Below, in pieces: positions 45,488 to 54,928 of a stretch of DNA of 64,000 nt. The stretch lies in assembly GCA_029780695.1 (NCBI GenBank), contig JAKOYD010000164.1:82844-146843 (forward strand), written 5' to 3'. Source of the stretch: Pseudomonadota bacterium. Its GTDB lineage: Bacteria > Pseudomonadota > Gammaproteobacteria > Burkholderiales > Burkholderiaceae_C. Each line of letters opens with the position of its first letter. Position 1 is the stretch's first letter. A program made the translations under genes and the position numbers. The notes under the pieces were generated by a model. The model worked only from the letters and a program-made list of their open reading frames with translations, was not told the origin of the DNA and did no database searches.

Positions 45488-45515
45488 TTGAAAGCATTGA
45501 CTCGATACATAAAAT
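45488..45515 (+). promoter_or_regulatory. Promoter of the ISL3-derived/DUF6976 gene pair
   Basis: TTGAAA (45488-45493), 16-bp spacer, TAAAAT (45510-45515). A GGGAGG ribosome binding site precedes the ATG at 45555. The local AT content is higher than in the surrounding chromosome. Confidence 0.6.
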
Positions 45516-45554
45516 GGCTCGCGCTCGAAATTCGCTGTCGCGGGAGGAAAATAA

Positions 45555-46313
45555 ATGCGTACTGAGCCTGTAAATCAGGCGGCTTTGGCCCATATTCTTC
45601 GATTGCGGGAGCCGTGGAAAATCAAGTCCCACCGGTTTGACCCCAAAAAACAGCAGCTGGATGTCTGGATTGCGCCTGCCGAAGAGCAAAACCACTGGTT
45701 GCGTGGCAGTCGCCAGGTCTTGCTGGTCGGGCGCGAACAAACCTGGCGGCATCTGGATACGGGTGGCTGGCATACGTTTGTTCATGTCACGACACCTGAG
45801 GGTTATTCGCTCGCCCCACTGAATTGCGCCGGAGAGCCAGGTGAGCCGTTTTCGCGTGGCATGGTCAAGTTCCTGTTTGAGCTGCTCTACAACGGCGTGG
45901 AACTGGGTGCCATCTGCTCACTGTTTTCCATCAGCCTGGATCAGCTCTGGCGGTTCAAATTTGCGTTGGATAACGGCCGCGTGTCCATCGATGGGGCGCA
46001 GGCGCGGGCCGGCAAGGCCTCAAGTTCGCCCACTGCCAGCGCCGCCAACCGCATCAACGAGCCGGATCGCACCGGCACTGCTGTCCCCGATCCTTCAGAG
46101 GCCGTATGGAAGCGGCTTGCCATGGGCGACTTGAACATAGACATTCGCGTATTGAGCCTGAAGCTGCTGCTCACCCGCGTGCGATCGCAGATGTCGCTGA
46201 TTAAAGATGACCATGTGCGCGAACTGAAGGCGGCCGAGTTGCATCGCTATTTCAACCGCAACGCACGCCTGCTGGCGCATGAGCTGTCGCAGCTTCAGGA
46301 GGTGGCGCGATGA
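45555..46313 (+). CDS. ISL3-transposase-derived protein lacking the catalytic part
   Basis: 252 residues. The block REQTWRHLDTGGWHTFVHV resembles the post-zinc-ribbon part of ISL3-family transposases (typically WRHLD...TYLHARVP), and LLYNGVELGAICSLFSISL reads like their following HTH. The zinc-ribbon cysteines and the DDE catalytic half are missing; a charged C-terminal region follows instead (LSLKLLLTRVRSQM). This suggests a domesticated DNA-binding remnant. Its stop overlaps the DUF6976-like gene (ATGA), so the two are likely one unit. No inverted repeats or transposase remnants were seen around it. Confidence 0.6.
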   Translation: MRTEPVNQAALAHILRLREPWKIKSHRFDPKKQQLDVWIAPAEEQNHWLRGSRQVLLVGREQTWRHLDTGGWHTFVHVTTPEGYSLAPLNCAGEPGEPFSRGMVKFLFELLYNGVELGAICSLFSISLDQLWRFKFALDNGRVSIDGAQARAGKASSSPTASAANRINEPDRTGTAVPDPSEAVWKRLAMGDLNIDIRVLSLKLLLTRVRSQMSLIKDDHVRELKAAELHRYFNRNARLLAHELSQLQEVAR

Positions 46314-47335
46314 ATGCCGCGCGAAACGCGCGCGCGCTGGGGGCGAACGCCGGGCGCATGATGGGCGTGACCGAAGCCGCCGCCCTGATCCGCGCCGGCC
46401 ATTGCCTCAGCATCGCGGGTGACGAGGGCTTGCTGCGCCAACTGCCGGCCGGCCATTGGGTGGGCGGGACGATCCCTTATTTCATGGGACAAGACGGCGG
46501 TCAAACCACGCGTGAAGAGCTGTTCGTCGCCGAACTGCCTTTGATGGGCCTGGGCTGCACGGCACAAATGTATGACGAGGCCGGCCTGGCCCAGGTCTGC
46601 ACCGATGGGCCCGAAAACGGCTTCACGTTGATCGTGATCCCGGCGTTCTCGGACGTGCACGTATCGTTTGCGCGCCACGCGCCGCACTACGAGGACATGT
46701 TCATCAAGCCGCTGGTCGGATGGGTTTCCGGCATCCATCTGGACGACCTAGAAACCACCCGGCCTTTGGTGGTCAACGGCGAAACGCTCGAATTTTCATC
46801 GACCCGGGCGGTCGCGCTGCATGTGCCACTGCCTTCGGACTGCGTGGCGCACATCGACATCATCAACCTTTTCGCGCCAGCGCAAGGCAGCACCATCCGA
46901 TTTCCCCAAACCGGGTTCAGCGCCGACGAATGCTTGGTCGATGGCCGGCCCGAGCGGCTGGCCAACTACTTGCGGCGCGCCAAGATCAACACGCAATTGC
47001 CGCTGGTGGCCGACTACAACGGCGCCATGATCAATGTGTGCGTCAAGAGCGTCGACCCCAATTCGGGCAGGGTGGATTTCTATGCGCCGATTTTCAACGA
47101 CGTCGAATACCGCTTTGCCGAGCCCGTGAACGATTACGTTCAGGCATTCGAGGCCCGTATCCGATCCAACGCCGTGCAGCCCAGCTTCGCCTGCAATTGC
47201 GTGTTGAACTACCTGTACCTCAACCTGGAAGGCAAGAAAGTGCCGCGCATGCTGGGGCCGATGACCTTTGGTGAAGTGGCCTACCAGCTGCTCAACCAGA
47301 CGCTGGTGTACCTGTGGGTCGAACAGCTGTCCTGA
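46310..47335 (+). CDS. DUF6976-like protein of unknown function
   Basis: 341 residues. N-terminal segment ALIRAGHCLSIAGDEGLLRQ then GHWVGGTIPYFMGQDGG resembles a family I know as DUF6976, of unknown role. The C-terminal part (NSGRVDFYAPIFNDVEYRF) looks like a sensor or binding domain; a remote likeness to FIST domains is possible but unproven. It is coupled to the ISL3-derived gene and is not otherwise next to a known system; the pair sits between uvrB and tyrB. Confidence 0.65.
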   Translation: MNAARNARALGANAGRMMGVTEAAALIRAGHCLSIAGDEGLLRQLPAGHWVGGTIPYFMGQDGGQTTREELFVAELPLMGLGCTAQMYDEAGLAQVCTDGPENGFTLIVIPAFSDVHVSFARHAPHYEDMFIKPLVGWVSGIHLDDLETTRPLVVNGETLEFSSTRAVALHVPLPSDCVAHIDIINLFAPAQGSTIRFPQTGFSADECLVDGRPERLANYLRRAKINTQLPLVADYNGAMINVCVKSVDPNSGRVDFYAPIFNDVEYRFAEPVNDYVQAFEARIRSNAVQPSFACNCVLNYLYLNLEGKKVPRMLGPMTFGEVAYQLLNQTLVYLWVEQLS

Positions 47336-47418
47336 ACGCGCGCCGCGGCACCGCGCGCGAATGAGGCGTCCCGTTAAAATTCGGCGCTTGTTCCGTGCAT
47401 TGTCAAGAAAGCGATTCC

Positions 47419-48615
47419 ATGTCCTTGTTTTCCGCCGTCGAACTGGCCCCCCGCGACCCGATCCTGGGCCTGAACGAGCAGTTTGCCGCCGACACCAACC
47501 CCAGCAAGGTGAACCTGGGCGTTGGCGTGTACTTCGACGCCGACGGCAAGCTGCCGCTGCTGGCCTGCGTGCAGGCGGCCGAAAAGGCCCTGATGGACAC
47601 GCCCAAGCCGCGGGGCTATCTGCCCATCGACGGCATTGCCGCCTATGACAATGCCGTCAAGAAGCTGGTCTTTGGTGCCGACTCCGACGTCGTCAAGCAG
47701 GGCCGCGTCGCCACGGTGCAGGCACTGGGCGGCACCGGCGGTCTGAAGATCGGTGCGGACTTCCTCAAGAAGCTTAGCCCCAACGCCAAGGTACTGATCA
47801 GTGACCCGAGCTGGGAAAACCATCGCGCCCTCTTCACGCAGGCCGGCTTCGACGTCGGCACCTACCGCTATTACGACGCCGCCCGCCGCGGTCTCGACTT
47901 TGACGGCATGCTGGCCGACCTGAAGGCCGCCGCGCCCGGCACCATCGTCGTGCTGCACGCCTGTTGCCACAACCCCACGGGTTACGACATCAGCCCCGCG
48001 CAATGGGCGCAGGTGATCGAAGTCGTCAAGGCCGGCAAGCTGACCGCCTTCCTCGACATGGCCTACCAGGGCTTCGCCCAGGGCATTGCCGAGGACGGCG
48101 CGGTAGTTGGCCAGTTCGTGGCGGCGGGGCTGGACGTGTTCGTGTCCACCTCGTTCAGCAAGTCGTTCAGCCTGTACGGCGAACGTGTTGGCGCGCTGTC
48201 GGTGGTTTGCGCCTCGAAGGAAGAAGCCGACCGCGTGCTGAGCCAGCTCAAGATCATGATCCGCACCAACTACAGCAACCCGCCCACCCATGGTGGCGCG
48301 GTGGTGGCGCTGGTGCTGGACGACCCCAAGCTGCGCGCGCAGTGGGAAGACGAACTGGCCGGCATGCGCACCCGCATCAAGGCCATGCGCCAGGCGCTGG
48401 TCGATGGCCTGAAGGCCGCGGGCGTGAAGCAGGACATGAGCTTCATTACCACGCAGGTCGGCATGTTCAGCTATTCCGGCCTGTCGAAAGAGCAGATGGT
48501 GCGCCTGCGCAACGAGTTCGGCGTCTACGGCACCGACACCGGCCGCATGTGCGTGGCCGCGCTGAACGAAAAGAACATCGGCCACGTGTGCCAGTCGATC
48601 GCCAAGGTCATGTAA
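47419..48615 (+). CDS. tyrB: Aromatic/aspartate amino acid aminotransferase (class I)
   Basis: 398-residue PLP aminotransferase. Starts MSLFSAVELAPRDPILGLNEQF, as in AspC/TyrB. The PLP-Lys region is FVSTSFSKSFSLYGERVGAL, and HNPTG is seen in HACCHNPTGYD. It transaminates aromatic amino acids or aspartate with 2-oxoglutarate; which is preferred cannot be told. Confidence 0.9.
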   Translation: MSLFSAVELAPRDPILGLNEQFAADTNPSKVNLGVGVYFDADGKLPLLACVQAAEKALMDTPKPRGYLPIDGIAAYDNAVKKLVFGADSDVVKQGRVATVQALGGTGGLKIGADFLKKLSPNAKVLISDPSWENHRALFTQAGFDVGTYRYYDAARRGLDFDGMLADLKAAAPGTIVVLHACCHNPTGYDISPAQWAQVIEVVKAGKLTAFLDMAYQGFAQGIAEDGAVVGQFVAAGLDVFVSTSFSKSFSLYGERVGALSVVCASKEEADRVLSQLKIMIRTNYSNPPTHGGAVVALVLDDPKLRAQWEDELAGMRTRIKAMRQALVDGLKAAGVKQDMSFITTQVGMFSYSGLSKEQMVRLRNEFGVYGTDTGRMCVAALNEKNIGHVCQSIAKVM

Positions 48616-48631
48616 GCGACGCCCGCACATG

Positions 48632-48660
48632 AAAAAGCCGCGCTGCGTCGCGGCTTTTTT
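48632..48660 (+). terminator. Intrinsic terminator after tyrB
   Basis: AAAAAGCCGCG CTGCGT CGCGGCTTTTTT. A symmetric stem with A- and T-runs, possibly bidirectional for the tyrB and dnaB ends. Confidence 0.9.
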
Positions 48661-48728
48661 GGACGTTTGTTGCTACGTTTTTTATAGCTATCGAAGCTTG
48701 CTCAACAAGCGCTCGGAACCCAAGGCGT

Positions 48729-50138
48729 TCAGAAGTCGTCGCTGCCACCCATGGCCAGGCTCTCGAAGCGTGTCAGCGGCTTAATGAAGGCCAGCTTGAC
48801 GGTTCCCGTCGGCCCGTTGCGCTGCTTGCCGATGATGATCTCGGCCACGCCGGGTTCGCGCGATTCCTTGTTGTAGTAGTCGTCGCGGTAGATGAACATG
48901 ATGATGTCGGCGTCCTGCTCGATGGCGCCGGATTCGCGCAGGTCGCTCATCATGGGCCGCTTGTCGGTGCGCGTCTCGACGCTGCGGTTGAGCTGCGACA
49001 GCGCGATCACCGGACAATGCAGCTCCTTGGCCAGCGCCTTGAGGCCGCGCGATATTTCGCCCAGCTCGGTGGCGCGGTTCTCGTCGCCGCTGCTGCTGCC
49101 ACTCATCAGCTGCAAATAGTCGACCACGATCAAGCCCAGCTTGCCGCACTGGCGCGCCAGGCGCCGCGCGTTGGCGCGCAGCTCGGACGGCGTCAGGCCT
49201 GGCGTCTCGTCGATGTGCAGGCTGATGTTGCGCAGCCGCTCGATGGCCTCGGTCAGGCGCGGCCATTCCTCGTCGGTCAGCTTGCCGGTACGCAGATGGC
49301 CCTGATCGATGCGCCCAATGGAGCCGACGATACGCACCGCCAGCTGGGCCGCACCCATCTCCATCGAGAACACCGCCACCGGCAGGCCCTCGTTCAGCGC
49401 CACGTGCTCGGCGATGTTGATGGCAAACGCTGTCTTGCCCATCGACGGGCGCGCCGCCAGCACCACCAGGTCGCCTGCCTGCAGACCGGCGGTCATGCGG
49501 TCGAGGTCGATGAAACCGGTGGGCACGCCGGTCACGTCGTTCGGGTTGTCGGCCATCTCCTGCACGCGGTCGAGCAGCTGCACCACCAGGCTGTCCATGG
49601 CCTGGAAGCCCTGCTTCATGCGCGAGCCTTCTTCGCCGATCTTGAAGATCTTGCCTTCAGCCTCGTCCAGGATCTTGTCCACCGCCCTGCCCTGGGGGTT
49701 GAAGGCGCTGGTGGCGATTTCGTCACTGGCCGACACCAGCTTGCGCAGGATCGAGCGCTCGCGCACGATCTCGGCATAGCGGCGGATGTTGGCGGCGCTG
49801 GGCACGTACTGCGCCAGCGAATTCAGGTAGGCCAGCCCGCCGATATCGTCGCCCTTGCCCTGGCGCTGCAGCTCTTCGTAGACGGTGATGACGTCCGCCG
49901 CCTTGGTCTCGTTGATCAGCTTGGCGGCCGCGGCGTAGATCAGGCGGTGCTCGTAGCGGTAGAAGTCGGTGTCGATCAGCACGTCGCCCATGCGGTCCCA
50001 GGCGCCGTTGTCCAGCAGCAGGCCGCCCAGCACGCTGGACTCGGCCTCGAGTGAGTGCGGGGGAATGCGCAGTTGCGCGACCTGTCGGTCGACGGGTTCG
50101 TCCTCGCGCGCGTCGGAAAAGGGAAAAACAGCGGCCAT
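48729..50138 (-). CDS. dnaB: Replicative DNA helicase DnaB
   Basis: 469-residue hexameric helicase that unwinds ahead of the replisome. N-terminal helical domain (LRIPPHSLEAESSVLGGLLLD), Walker A LAARPSMGKTAFA near residue 234, Walker B LIVVDYLQLMSG, then FIYRDDYYN and an IIIGKQRNGPTGTVKL arm. It follows the rpsF operon with about 200 bp between. Confidence 0.97.
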   Translation of the reverse strand: MAAVFPFSDAREDEPVDRQVAQLRIPPHSLEAESSVLGGLLLDNGAWDRMGDVLIDTDFYRYEHRLIYAAAAKLINETKAADVITVYEELQRQGKGDDIGGLAYLNSLAQYVPSAANIRRYAEIVRERSILRKLVSASDEIATSAFNPQGRAVDKILDEAEGKIFKIGEEGSRMKQGFQAMDSLVVQLLDRVQEMADNPNDVTGVPTGFIDLDRMTAGLQAGDLVVLAARPSMGKTAFAINIAEHVALNEGLPVAVFSMEMGAAQLAVRIVGSIGRIDQGHLRTGKLTDEEWPRLTEAIERLRNISLHIDETPGLTPSELRANARRLARQCGKLGLIVVDYLQLMSGSSSGDENRATELGEISRGLKALAKELHCPVIALSQLNRSVETRTDKRPMMSDLRESGAIEQDADIIMFIYRDDYYNKESREPGVAEIIIGKQRNGPTGTVKLAFIKPLTRFESLAMGGSDDF

Positions 50139-50285
50139 GCAAAAGGTAGGCTACGCGAGCCTGAGTCAATGAGCAATGTTAGGGCGACGGAGCACACAGG
50201 CTGTGCACAAGCCTGTGCGCAAACGCTGCACATCCGGTGGGGAACAATTTTTTACGCCGCTGAACGCGGTGCCAACGAACGGCGC

Positions 50286-50312
50286 AAAAAAAACCGGCCC
50301 AGAAGGGCCGGC
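50286..50312 (-). terminator. Terminator of the rpsF-priB-rpsR-rplI operon
   Basis: On the minus strand CCGGCCC TTCT GGGCCGG then TTTTTTTT: a strong intrinsic terminator 29 bp after the rplI stop. Confidence 0.92.
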
Positions 50313-50340
50313 TCGGTGATGCCGTGAAAGACCAGGTCGA

Positions 50341-50793
50341 TCAGGCCGTTTCGCCGTAGACGGATACGGTGATCTCGGCGTCCACATCGGTGTGCAGCGA
50401 CACGTGGACGGTGTTGTCCCCCACCACCTTGATCGGGCCGTTGGGCAGGCGAACCTGCGACTTGTGGACGTCAAAGCCCTGCTTCTTCAGCTCGTCGGCG
50501 ATGTCGTGGTTGGTGACCGAGCCGAACAGGCGGCCGTCGACACCGGCTTTCTGCGTCAGCTTGATGGTCTGGCCGTTGAGCTTTTCGCCCACGGCTTGTG
50601 CGGCGGCCAGCTTTTCGGCGGCCTGCTTTTCCAGTTCGGCGCGGCGGGCTTCGAATTCGGCCTTGGCGGCCTCGGTGGCGCGGCGGGCGCGGCCCGAGGG
50701 GATCAGGAAGTTGCGGGCGTAGCCGTCCTTGACCTTGACGATTTCACCCAGGTTGCCGAGGTTGACGACCTTGTCCAGAAGAATGACTTGCAT
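50341..50793 (-). CDS. rplI: 50S ribosomal protein L9
   Basis: 150 residues. Two-domain L9: [29 protein letters not shown] (the N-domain starts thus), a long central helix and a C-domain. Binds 23S rRNA at the stalk base. Last gene of the operon before the terminator. Confidence 0.97.
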   Translation of the reverse strand: MQVILLDKVVNLGNLGEIVKVKDGYARNFLIPSGRARRATEAAKAEFEARRAELEKQAAEKLAAAQAVGEKLNGQTIKLTQKAGVDGRLFGSVTNHDIADELKKQGFDVHKSQVRLPNGPIKVVGDNTVHVSLHTDVDAEITVSVYGETA

Positions 50794-50806
50794 GGGGATC
50801 TCCTTG

Positions 50807-51088
50807 TCAGACGCGGTGCTGGTCGGTGTAGGGCAGCAGCGCCAGGAAGCGCGCGCGCTTGATGGCGGTGTTCAGCTGGCGCTGGTAGATGGCGCGCGTG
50901 CCGGTCAGGCGCGCGGGCACGATCTTGCCGTTTTCGCTGATGAAGTCGCGCAGCGTGTCGACGTCCTTGTAGTCGATTTCTTCGACGCCGGCGACGGTGA
51001 AGCGACAGAAGCGCTTGCGCTTGAACAGCAGCGACTGGTTGTTGCGCTTGGGGCGCTTGTCCTTGTTGAATTTCTTGAACGTGGCCAT
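50807..51088 (-). CDS. rpsR: 30S ribosomal protein S18
   Basis: 93 residues, longer at the N-terminus (a basic tail) than E. coli S18 (75). [20 protein letters not shown] and [10 protein letters not shown] are recognisable. Forms a pair with S6, whose gene is first in the operon. Confidence 0.97.
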   Translation of the reverse strand: MATFKKFNKDKRPKRNNQSLLFKRKRFCRFTVAGVEEIDYKDVDTLRDFISENGKIVPARLTGTRAIYQRQLNTAIKRARFLALLPYTDQHRV

Positions 51089-51394
51089 TTAAGAGGCTCC
51101 TTGAAATTGATCTTGCTGAAAATCCTGGATGTGGAGTACCACATGCTTGCCGTTGCGCGGACTGGCCAGAAAGCCGGTGAAGCACCAGAGTGACCCCACC
51201 GCCTGCGTGCCAAGCCTTTCGGCCACCGCGCCGAGAGCCACTGCCCTCAACGCCGCCTTGACCTGCCGGGGGCTTCCGCCCTCCTCGACGTTCGACTCGT
51301 GTTCGAGTCTGGCATCGAGCGCCGGTATGCCGGCGGGCGTCAGGCGCAGGGCGCCGATCTCGACGATGCGGGCCGTCAGGCGAGTCTGGTTCAC
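51089..51394 (-). CDS. priB: Primosomal replication protein PriB
   Basis: 101 residues, OB fold. NQTRLTARIVEIGALRLTPAGIP and GSLWCFTGFLASPRNGKHVVLHI are recognisable as PriB. It aids replication restart. Placed between rpsF and rpsR as usual; the frame directly abuts rpsR. Confidence 0.93.
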   Translation of the reverse strand: MNQTRLTARIVEIGALRLTPAGIPALDARLEHESNVEEGGSPRQVKAALRAVALGAVAERLGTQAVGSLWCFTGFLASPRNGKHVVLHIQDFQQDQFQGAS

Positions 51395-51425
51395 CTCGGC
51401 TCAGGCATATGCCGCGCCAACGGCT

Positions 51426-51791
51426 TCAGTTGGTGGCTTCCGCCTGCTGGGCCTTGCGCGCTTCTTCGCGCTCGACGGTCTTCATCATCGACGACGGGCC
51501 GGTGTCGGCCTTTTTCTTCTGCACCGTCAGGTGGCGCAGCACGGCGTCGTTGAACTTGAAGGCGTGTTCCAGCTCGGCCATCACGGCCTGATCGGCCTCG
51601 ATGTTCAGGCACAGGTAGTGCGCCTTGGCCAGCTTGTTGATCTGGTAGGCCAGCTGACGGCGGCCCCAGTCTTCCTGGCGATGGATCTTGCCGCCACCGG
51701 CGGTGATCATGCCCTTGTAGCGCTCCAGCATGGCCGGAACCTGCTCGCTCTGATCCGGGTGGATCAGCAAAATGATTTCATAGTGACGCAT
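51426..51791 (-). CDS. rpsF: 30S ribosomal protein S6
   Basis: 121 residues. [21 protein letters not shown] and [20 protein letters not shown] identify S6, a partner of S18. First gene of the operon; the promoter should lie in the region between it and cpoB. Confidence 0.97.
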   Translation of the reverse strand: MRHYEIILLIHPDQSEQVPAMLERYKGMITAGGGKIHRQEDWGRRQLAYQINKLAKAHYLCLNIEADQAVMAELEHAFKFNDAVLRHLTVQKKKADTGPSSMMKTVEREEARKAQQAEATN

Positions 51792-51902
51792 TGACTCTCC
51801 TTGTGGATGAGAAAAGCCGCCCCCGGCGTCGAATCGGGGTGCGGCAAGGGAACCTGCGATTATAGCAACTGCCCGTGGCCTATCGTGGTTGGGTCGATGC
51901 CA

Positions 51903-52007
51903 GAAACGCCGTGGCCGGACCTGCGCCGGCCGGTGGCGTTGTCCCCCTTCCCGCGAAGCGCAGCGCAGCGAGAGAAGGGGGAAGGCGCGTCAGCGCCTCA
52001 GGGCGAT
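51903..52007 (+). repeat. Dispersed 3'-end intergenic repeat, copy 3
   Basis: AACGCCGTGGCCGGACCTGC, a G/C hairpin with CCCCCTTC...GAAGGGGG arms, then GGCGCGTCAGCGCCTCAGGG just before the cpoB stop. Confidence 0.75.
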
Positions 52008-52008
52008 G

Positions 52009-52821
52009 TCACTTCAACCTGCTCAGCCGCTCGCGGCCGGCCTGCGCGGCCTCGGACTGCGGGTAGGTCTTGACCAGCGATTCGAGCGTGGCGCGGGCTG
52101 CGCGCGAATCCTTCAGTTCGATCTGGCAGTTGGCGATCGACAGCATGGCTTCCGGCGCGCGCTGGTGGTTGGGCGACGCCGTCAGCAGCGAGCGGAAGTT
52201 GGTGATGGCTTCCTTGTAGTCGCGCGTGGCGTACTGTGCATTGCCCAGCCAGAACAACGCCGACGGCGCCAGGCTGCTGCGCGGATAGCGCTTGATGAAG
52301 CTGGCAAAGCCCGTCTGCGCACCCTTGAAGTCACCGGCACGGAAGACCGCCAGCGCGGCGTCGTAGTCGCGCTTGTCCCCCGCGTCGCTGGCCGGCAGCG
52401 CTGGCGCGGCGGCCGACGCCGTGGGTGCGGCCGTGGAGGCGGCCGCGTCATTGGACGCACGGCTCGCCTCGCTGCTTTCCAGCCGGCGCAGCCGCTCTTC
52501 CAGGGTCTGCTGCTGGCCGGTCTGCGCGCGCTTGAGTTCGCCTATGTCGCGCGTGAATTGCTCTTCCTGACCGCGGCCGCGGGCCAGTTCGCCGCGCAGG
52601 GATTCAATTTGCTGCTGCAGATCGAGCAGGCTGCGGCGCATCTGGGTGTTTTCTTCCACCAGACGGTTTTGCGCCGTGACCGACTGGTCAAAGCGCTGGC
52701 GCAAATCGAGGATGGCCTGGCGCGCCTGGTCGTCGCCGAACAACTGGGCCTGCGCGCCCTGGCCGGCCACACAGGCCAAGGCCAGCACGGCGCCACGAAA
52801 AAGGGTTGGGGTGCGCGCCAC
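52009..52821 (-). CDS. cpoB: Cell division coordinator CpoB (YbgF)
   Basis: Periplasmic Tol-Pal partner linking division to peptidoglycan synthesis. 270 residues from a GTG at 52821, 8 bp after the pal stop; this start keeps a signal peptide (FRGAVLALACVAGQGAQAQ) and avoids a long overlap with pal. Then a coiled coil and C-terminal TPR repeats (YDAALAVFRAGDFKGAQTGF). No SD is obvious. Confidence 0.9.
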   Translation of the reverse strand: MARTPTLFRGAVLALACVAGQGAQAQLFGDDQARQAILDLRQRFDQSVTAQNRLVEENTQMRRSLLDLQQQIESLRGELARGRGQEEQFTRDIGELKRAQTGQQQTLEERLRRLESSEASRASNDAAASTAAPTASAAAPALPASDAGDKRDYDAALAVFRAGDFKGAQTGFASFIKRYPRSSLAPSALFWLGNAQYATRDYKEAITNFRSLLTASPNHQRAPEAMLSIANCQIELKDSRAARATLESLVKTYPQSEAAQAGRERLSRLK

Positions 52822-52828
52822 GATGCGA

Positions 52829-53368
52829 TCAGCGGTAACGGATCTCGACACGGCGGTTCTTCGCGTAGGCGTCTTCGCTGGAGCCTGCGACGGCGGGCTT
52901 TTCCTCGCCGAAGCTGACGGCCTCAACTTGCGCGTCGGACGCGCCCACCAGGGTCAGCGCGCGGCGCACGGCCTCGGCGCGCTTTTGGCCCAGTGCCAGG
53001 TTGTATTCGCGGCTGCCGCGCTCGTCGGTGTTGCCTTCCACCGCCACCGAGCGGCTGCGGTTGCCCTGCAAGAAGCGCGCGTGCTGGTCGACCAGCGGCT
53101 GGTATTCGGGCTTGACCGTGAAGCTGTCGAAATCGAAGTAGATGACGCGACCCACGCCCGCCGGACCGGCCGCATCTACCCCGCCCGAGCCTGCTTGAAC
53201 CTGGGTCACGGTGCTCTGCCCAGCTCCTTGGCCGACCCCCGCCTGCCCAGCGCCTTGGCCGGTGGCCGTGGCGTCGGCGCCTTGAATAGGCGGGTCCAGC
53301 TTGACGCTGGAGCCGCAACCGGCCAGCGCCGCAGCCAGCGCGGCCACCATCAGATAACGCTTGATCAT
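52829..53368 (-). CDS. pal: Peptidoglycan-associated lipoprotein Pal
   Basis: 179 residues. A lipoprotein signal ending in ALAGC, a Gly/Gln/Thr-rich linker and an OmpA-like peptidoglycan-binding domain (VIYFDFDSFTVKPEYQPLVD; the NTDERGSREYNLALGQKRA helix). Ties the outer membrane to the wall. It follows tolB by 64 bp. Confidence 0.96.
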   Translation of the reverse strand: MIKRYLMVAALAAALAGCGSSVKLDPPIQGADATATGQGAGQAGVGQGAGQSTVTQVQAGSGGVDAAGPAGVGRVIYFDFDSFTVKPEYQPLVDQHARFLQGNRSRSVAVEGNTDERGSREYNLALGQKRAEAVRRALTLVGASDAQVEAVSFGEEKPAVAGSSEDAYAKNRRVEIRYR

Positions 53369-53432
53369 GTTCTTCACTCCTGATGCTGAAAAAGTCAAAC
53401 CCGGAGCCACGCCTGGCGCGGCTCCCCGTCAT

Positions 53433-54734
53433 TCATCGCTGAAACGGCCCCCACGACGGTTCGCGGATGTCGCCACCCTTGCCGGCCAGGCGCGCCTTGA
53501 TCTTGCCGTCGACCGTGGTGGTCATGAGCGCCTCGCGCCCGCCCTGCCGCGTGGCGTAAACGATCAGGCGGCTGTTGGGCGCGAAGCTGGGGCTTTCGTC
53601 CTCGGCGGTGTCGGTGACGGCGGTGGAGTTGCCGGAGGCCAGGTCCATCACATGCAACTTGTAGCCGCTGGTGCGCGACACGTACGCCAGATAACGCCCA
53701 TCGGGGCTGACGGATGGCGACACGTTGTAGCCGCCGTTGAAGGTCACGCGCTGCGCCGCGCCGCCACTGGCCGGCATGCGGTAGATCTGCGGCGCGCCGC
53801 CACGGTCGCTGACGAAATAGATGGCACCGCCGTCGGGCGAAAAAGTCGGCTCGGTGTCGATGCTTTGCGATTGCGTCAGGCGGCGCGGCTCGCCGCCATT
53901 GGCGCTGATCAGGTAAATCTGCGAGCCACCGTCGCGCGACAGCGTGACGGCCAGGTTGCGCCCGTCCGGCGACCAGGCCGGCGCGCTGTTGGAGCCGCGG
54001 AAGTTGGCCAGCAGCCGGCGCCGGCCCGTGGACACGTCGTGCACGTAGATGACGGGCTTGCGCGACTCGAACGACACATAGGCCAACTGGGTGCCATTGG
54101 GCGACCAGGTGGGCGAAATGATGGGTTCGGGGCTGCCCAGCGCGGCCTGTGCGTTTTCGCCGTCCGAGTCGGCCACCCACAACGTGTAGCGGTTGGCGGC
54201 CTTGGTGACGTAGGCCAGGCGGGTGGAAAACACGCCCTTCTCGCCGGTCAGACGTTCGTAGATGTAGTCAGCGATCTTGTGCGCGGCCAGTCGCAGGTCG
54301 GCCTGCGGCACCACGTAGCCCTGGCCGCCGAGGTCTTGCCCCTTGACCACGTCCCACAGGCGAAAGCGCACGTCGTAGCGCCCGTCGGCCAGCCGCGTGA
54401 CGCTGCCACCGGCCAGCGCGTCGGCCGCGCGCTGGCGCCAGACCGACATGTCGGGCCGGCTGGTCTCGTCCATGGACTGACCACTGGGATCGACCGAGCG
54501 GAACTGGCCGGTGCGCTCCAGGTCGGCGCGGATGATGGCGCTGATCTGCTGCGGCGACGCGTCCTCGCCGCGAAACGGCACCAGGGCAATGGGCAATTGC
54601 GTGAGTCCGACGCCCGACACCTCGACGCGGAACTGCGCGAATGCCGGTGCGAATGGCGAGGCGGCAAGCAGGGCAAGCACGCCGCGTCGTTGCCAATGAG
54701 AAAAGGTACTGCGCTGGGGAGAATCGAATTTCAT
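53433..54734 (-). CDS. tolB: Tol-Pal system beta-propeller protein TolB
   Basis: 433 residues (E. coli 430). A signal peptide (RRGVLALLAASPFAPAFA), an N-terminal alpha/beta domain (VSGVGLTQLPIALVPF) and a WD40-like propeller with repeats such as PTWSPNGTQLAYVSFESRKP. The tolQRA genes are not next to it, and the upstream gene is a divergent msbA. The start MKFDSPQRSTFSHW is preferred over a more upstream ATG. Confidence 0.95.
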   Translation of the reverse strand: MKFDSPQRSTFSHWQRRGVLALLAASPFAPAFAQFRVEVSGVGLTQLPIALVPFRGEDASPQQISAIIRADLERTGQFRSVDPSGQSMDETSRPDMSVWRQRAADALAGGSVTRLADGRYDVRFRLWDVVKGQDLGGQGYVVPQADLRLAAHKIADYIYERLTGEKGVFSTRLAYVTKAANRYTLWVADSDGENAQAALGSPEPIISPTWSPNGTQLAYVSFESRKPVIYVHDVSTGRRRLLANFRGSNSAPAWSPDGRNLAVTLSRDGGSQIYLISANGGEPRRLTQSQSIDTEPTFSPDGGAIYFVSDRGGAPQIYRMPASGGAAQRVTFNGGYNVSPSVSPDGRYLAYVSRTSGYKLHVMDLASGNSTAVTDTAEDESPSFAPNSRLIVYATRQGGREALMTTTVDGKIKARLAGKGGDIREPSWGPFQR

Positions 54735-54928
54735 ATCGAGATGCTGCGGCGGGCCGATGGCGGCCACCGGGTCGATAGACCCCGGCAATGGTAACAAGCT
54801 TGCCCGCGCTGTCGTTTCAATCTGTGAATTGGTCCACGCGCGGGACGATAAGTTCCCTGCCCTTTCGCATGCGCCCGGCCCGTCTCGCGGCTTCGTAGAA
54901 TCGCCGGGCCGCCCGCTCCGCCTTGCCG

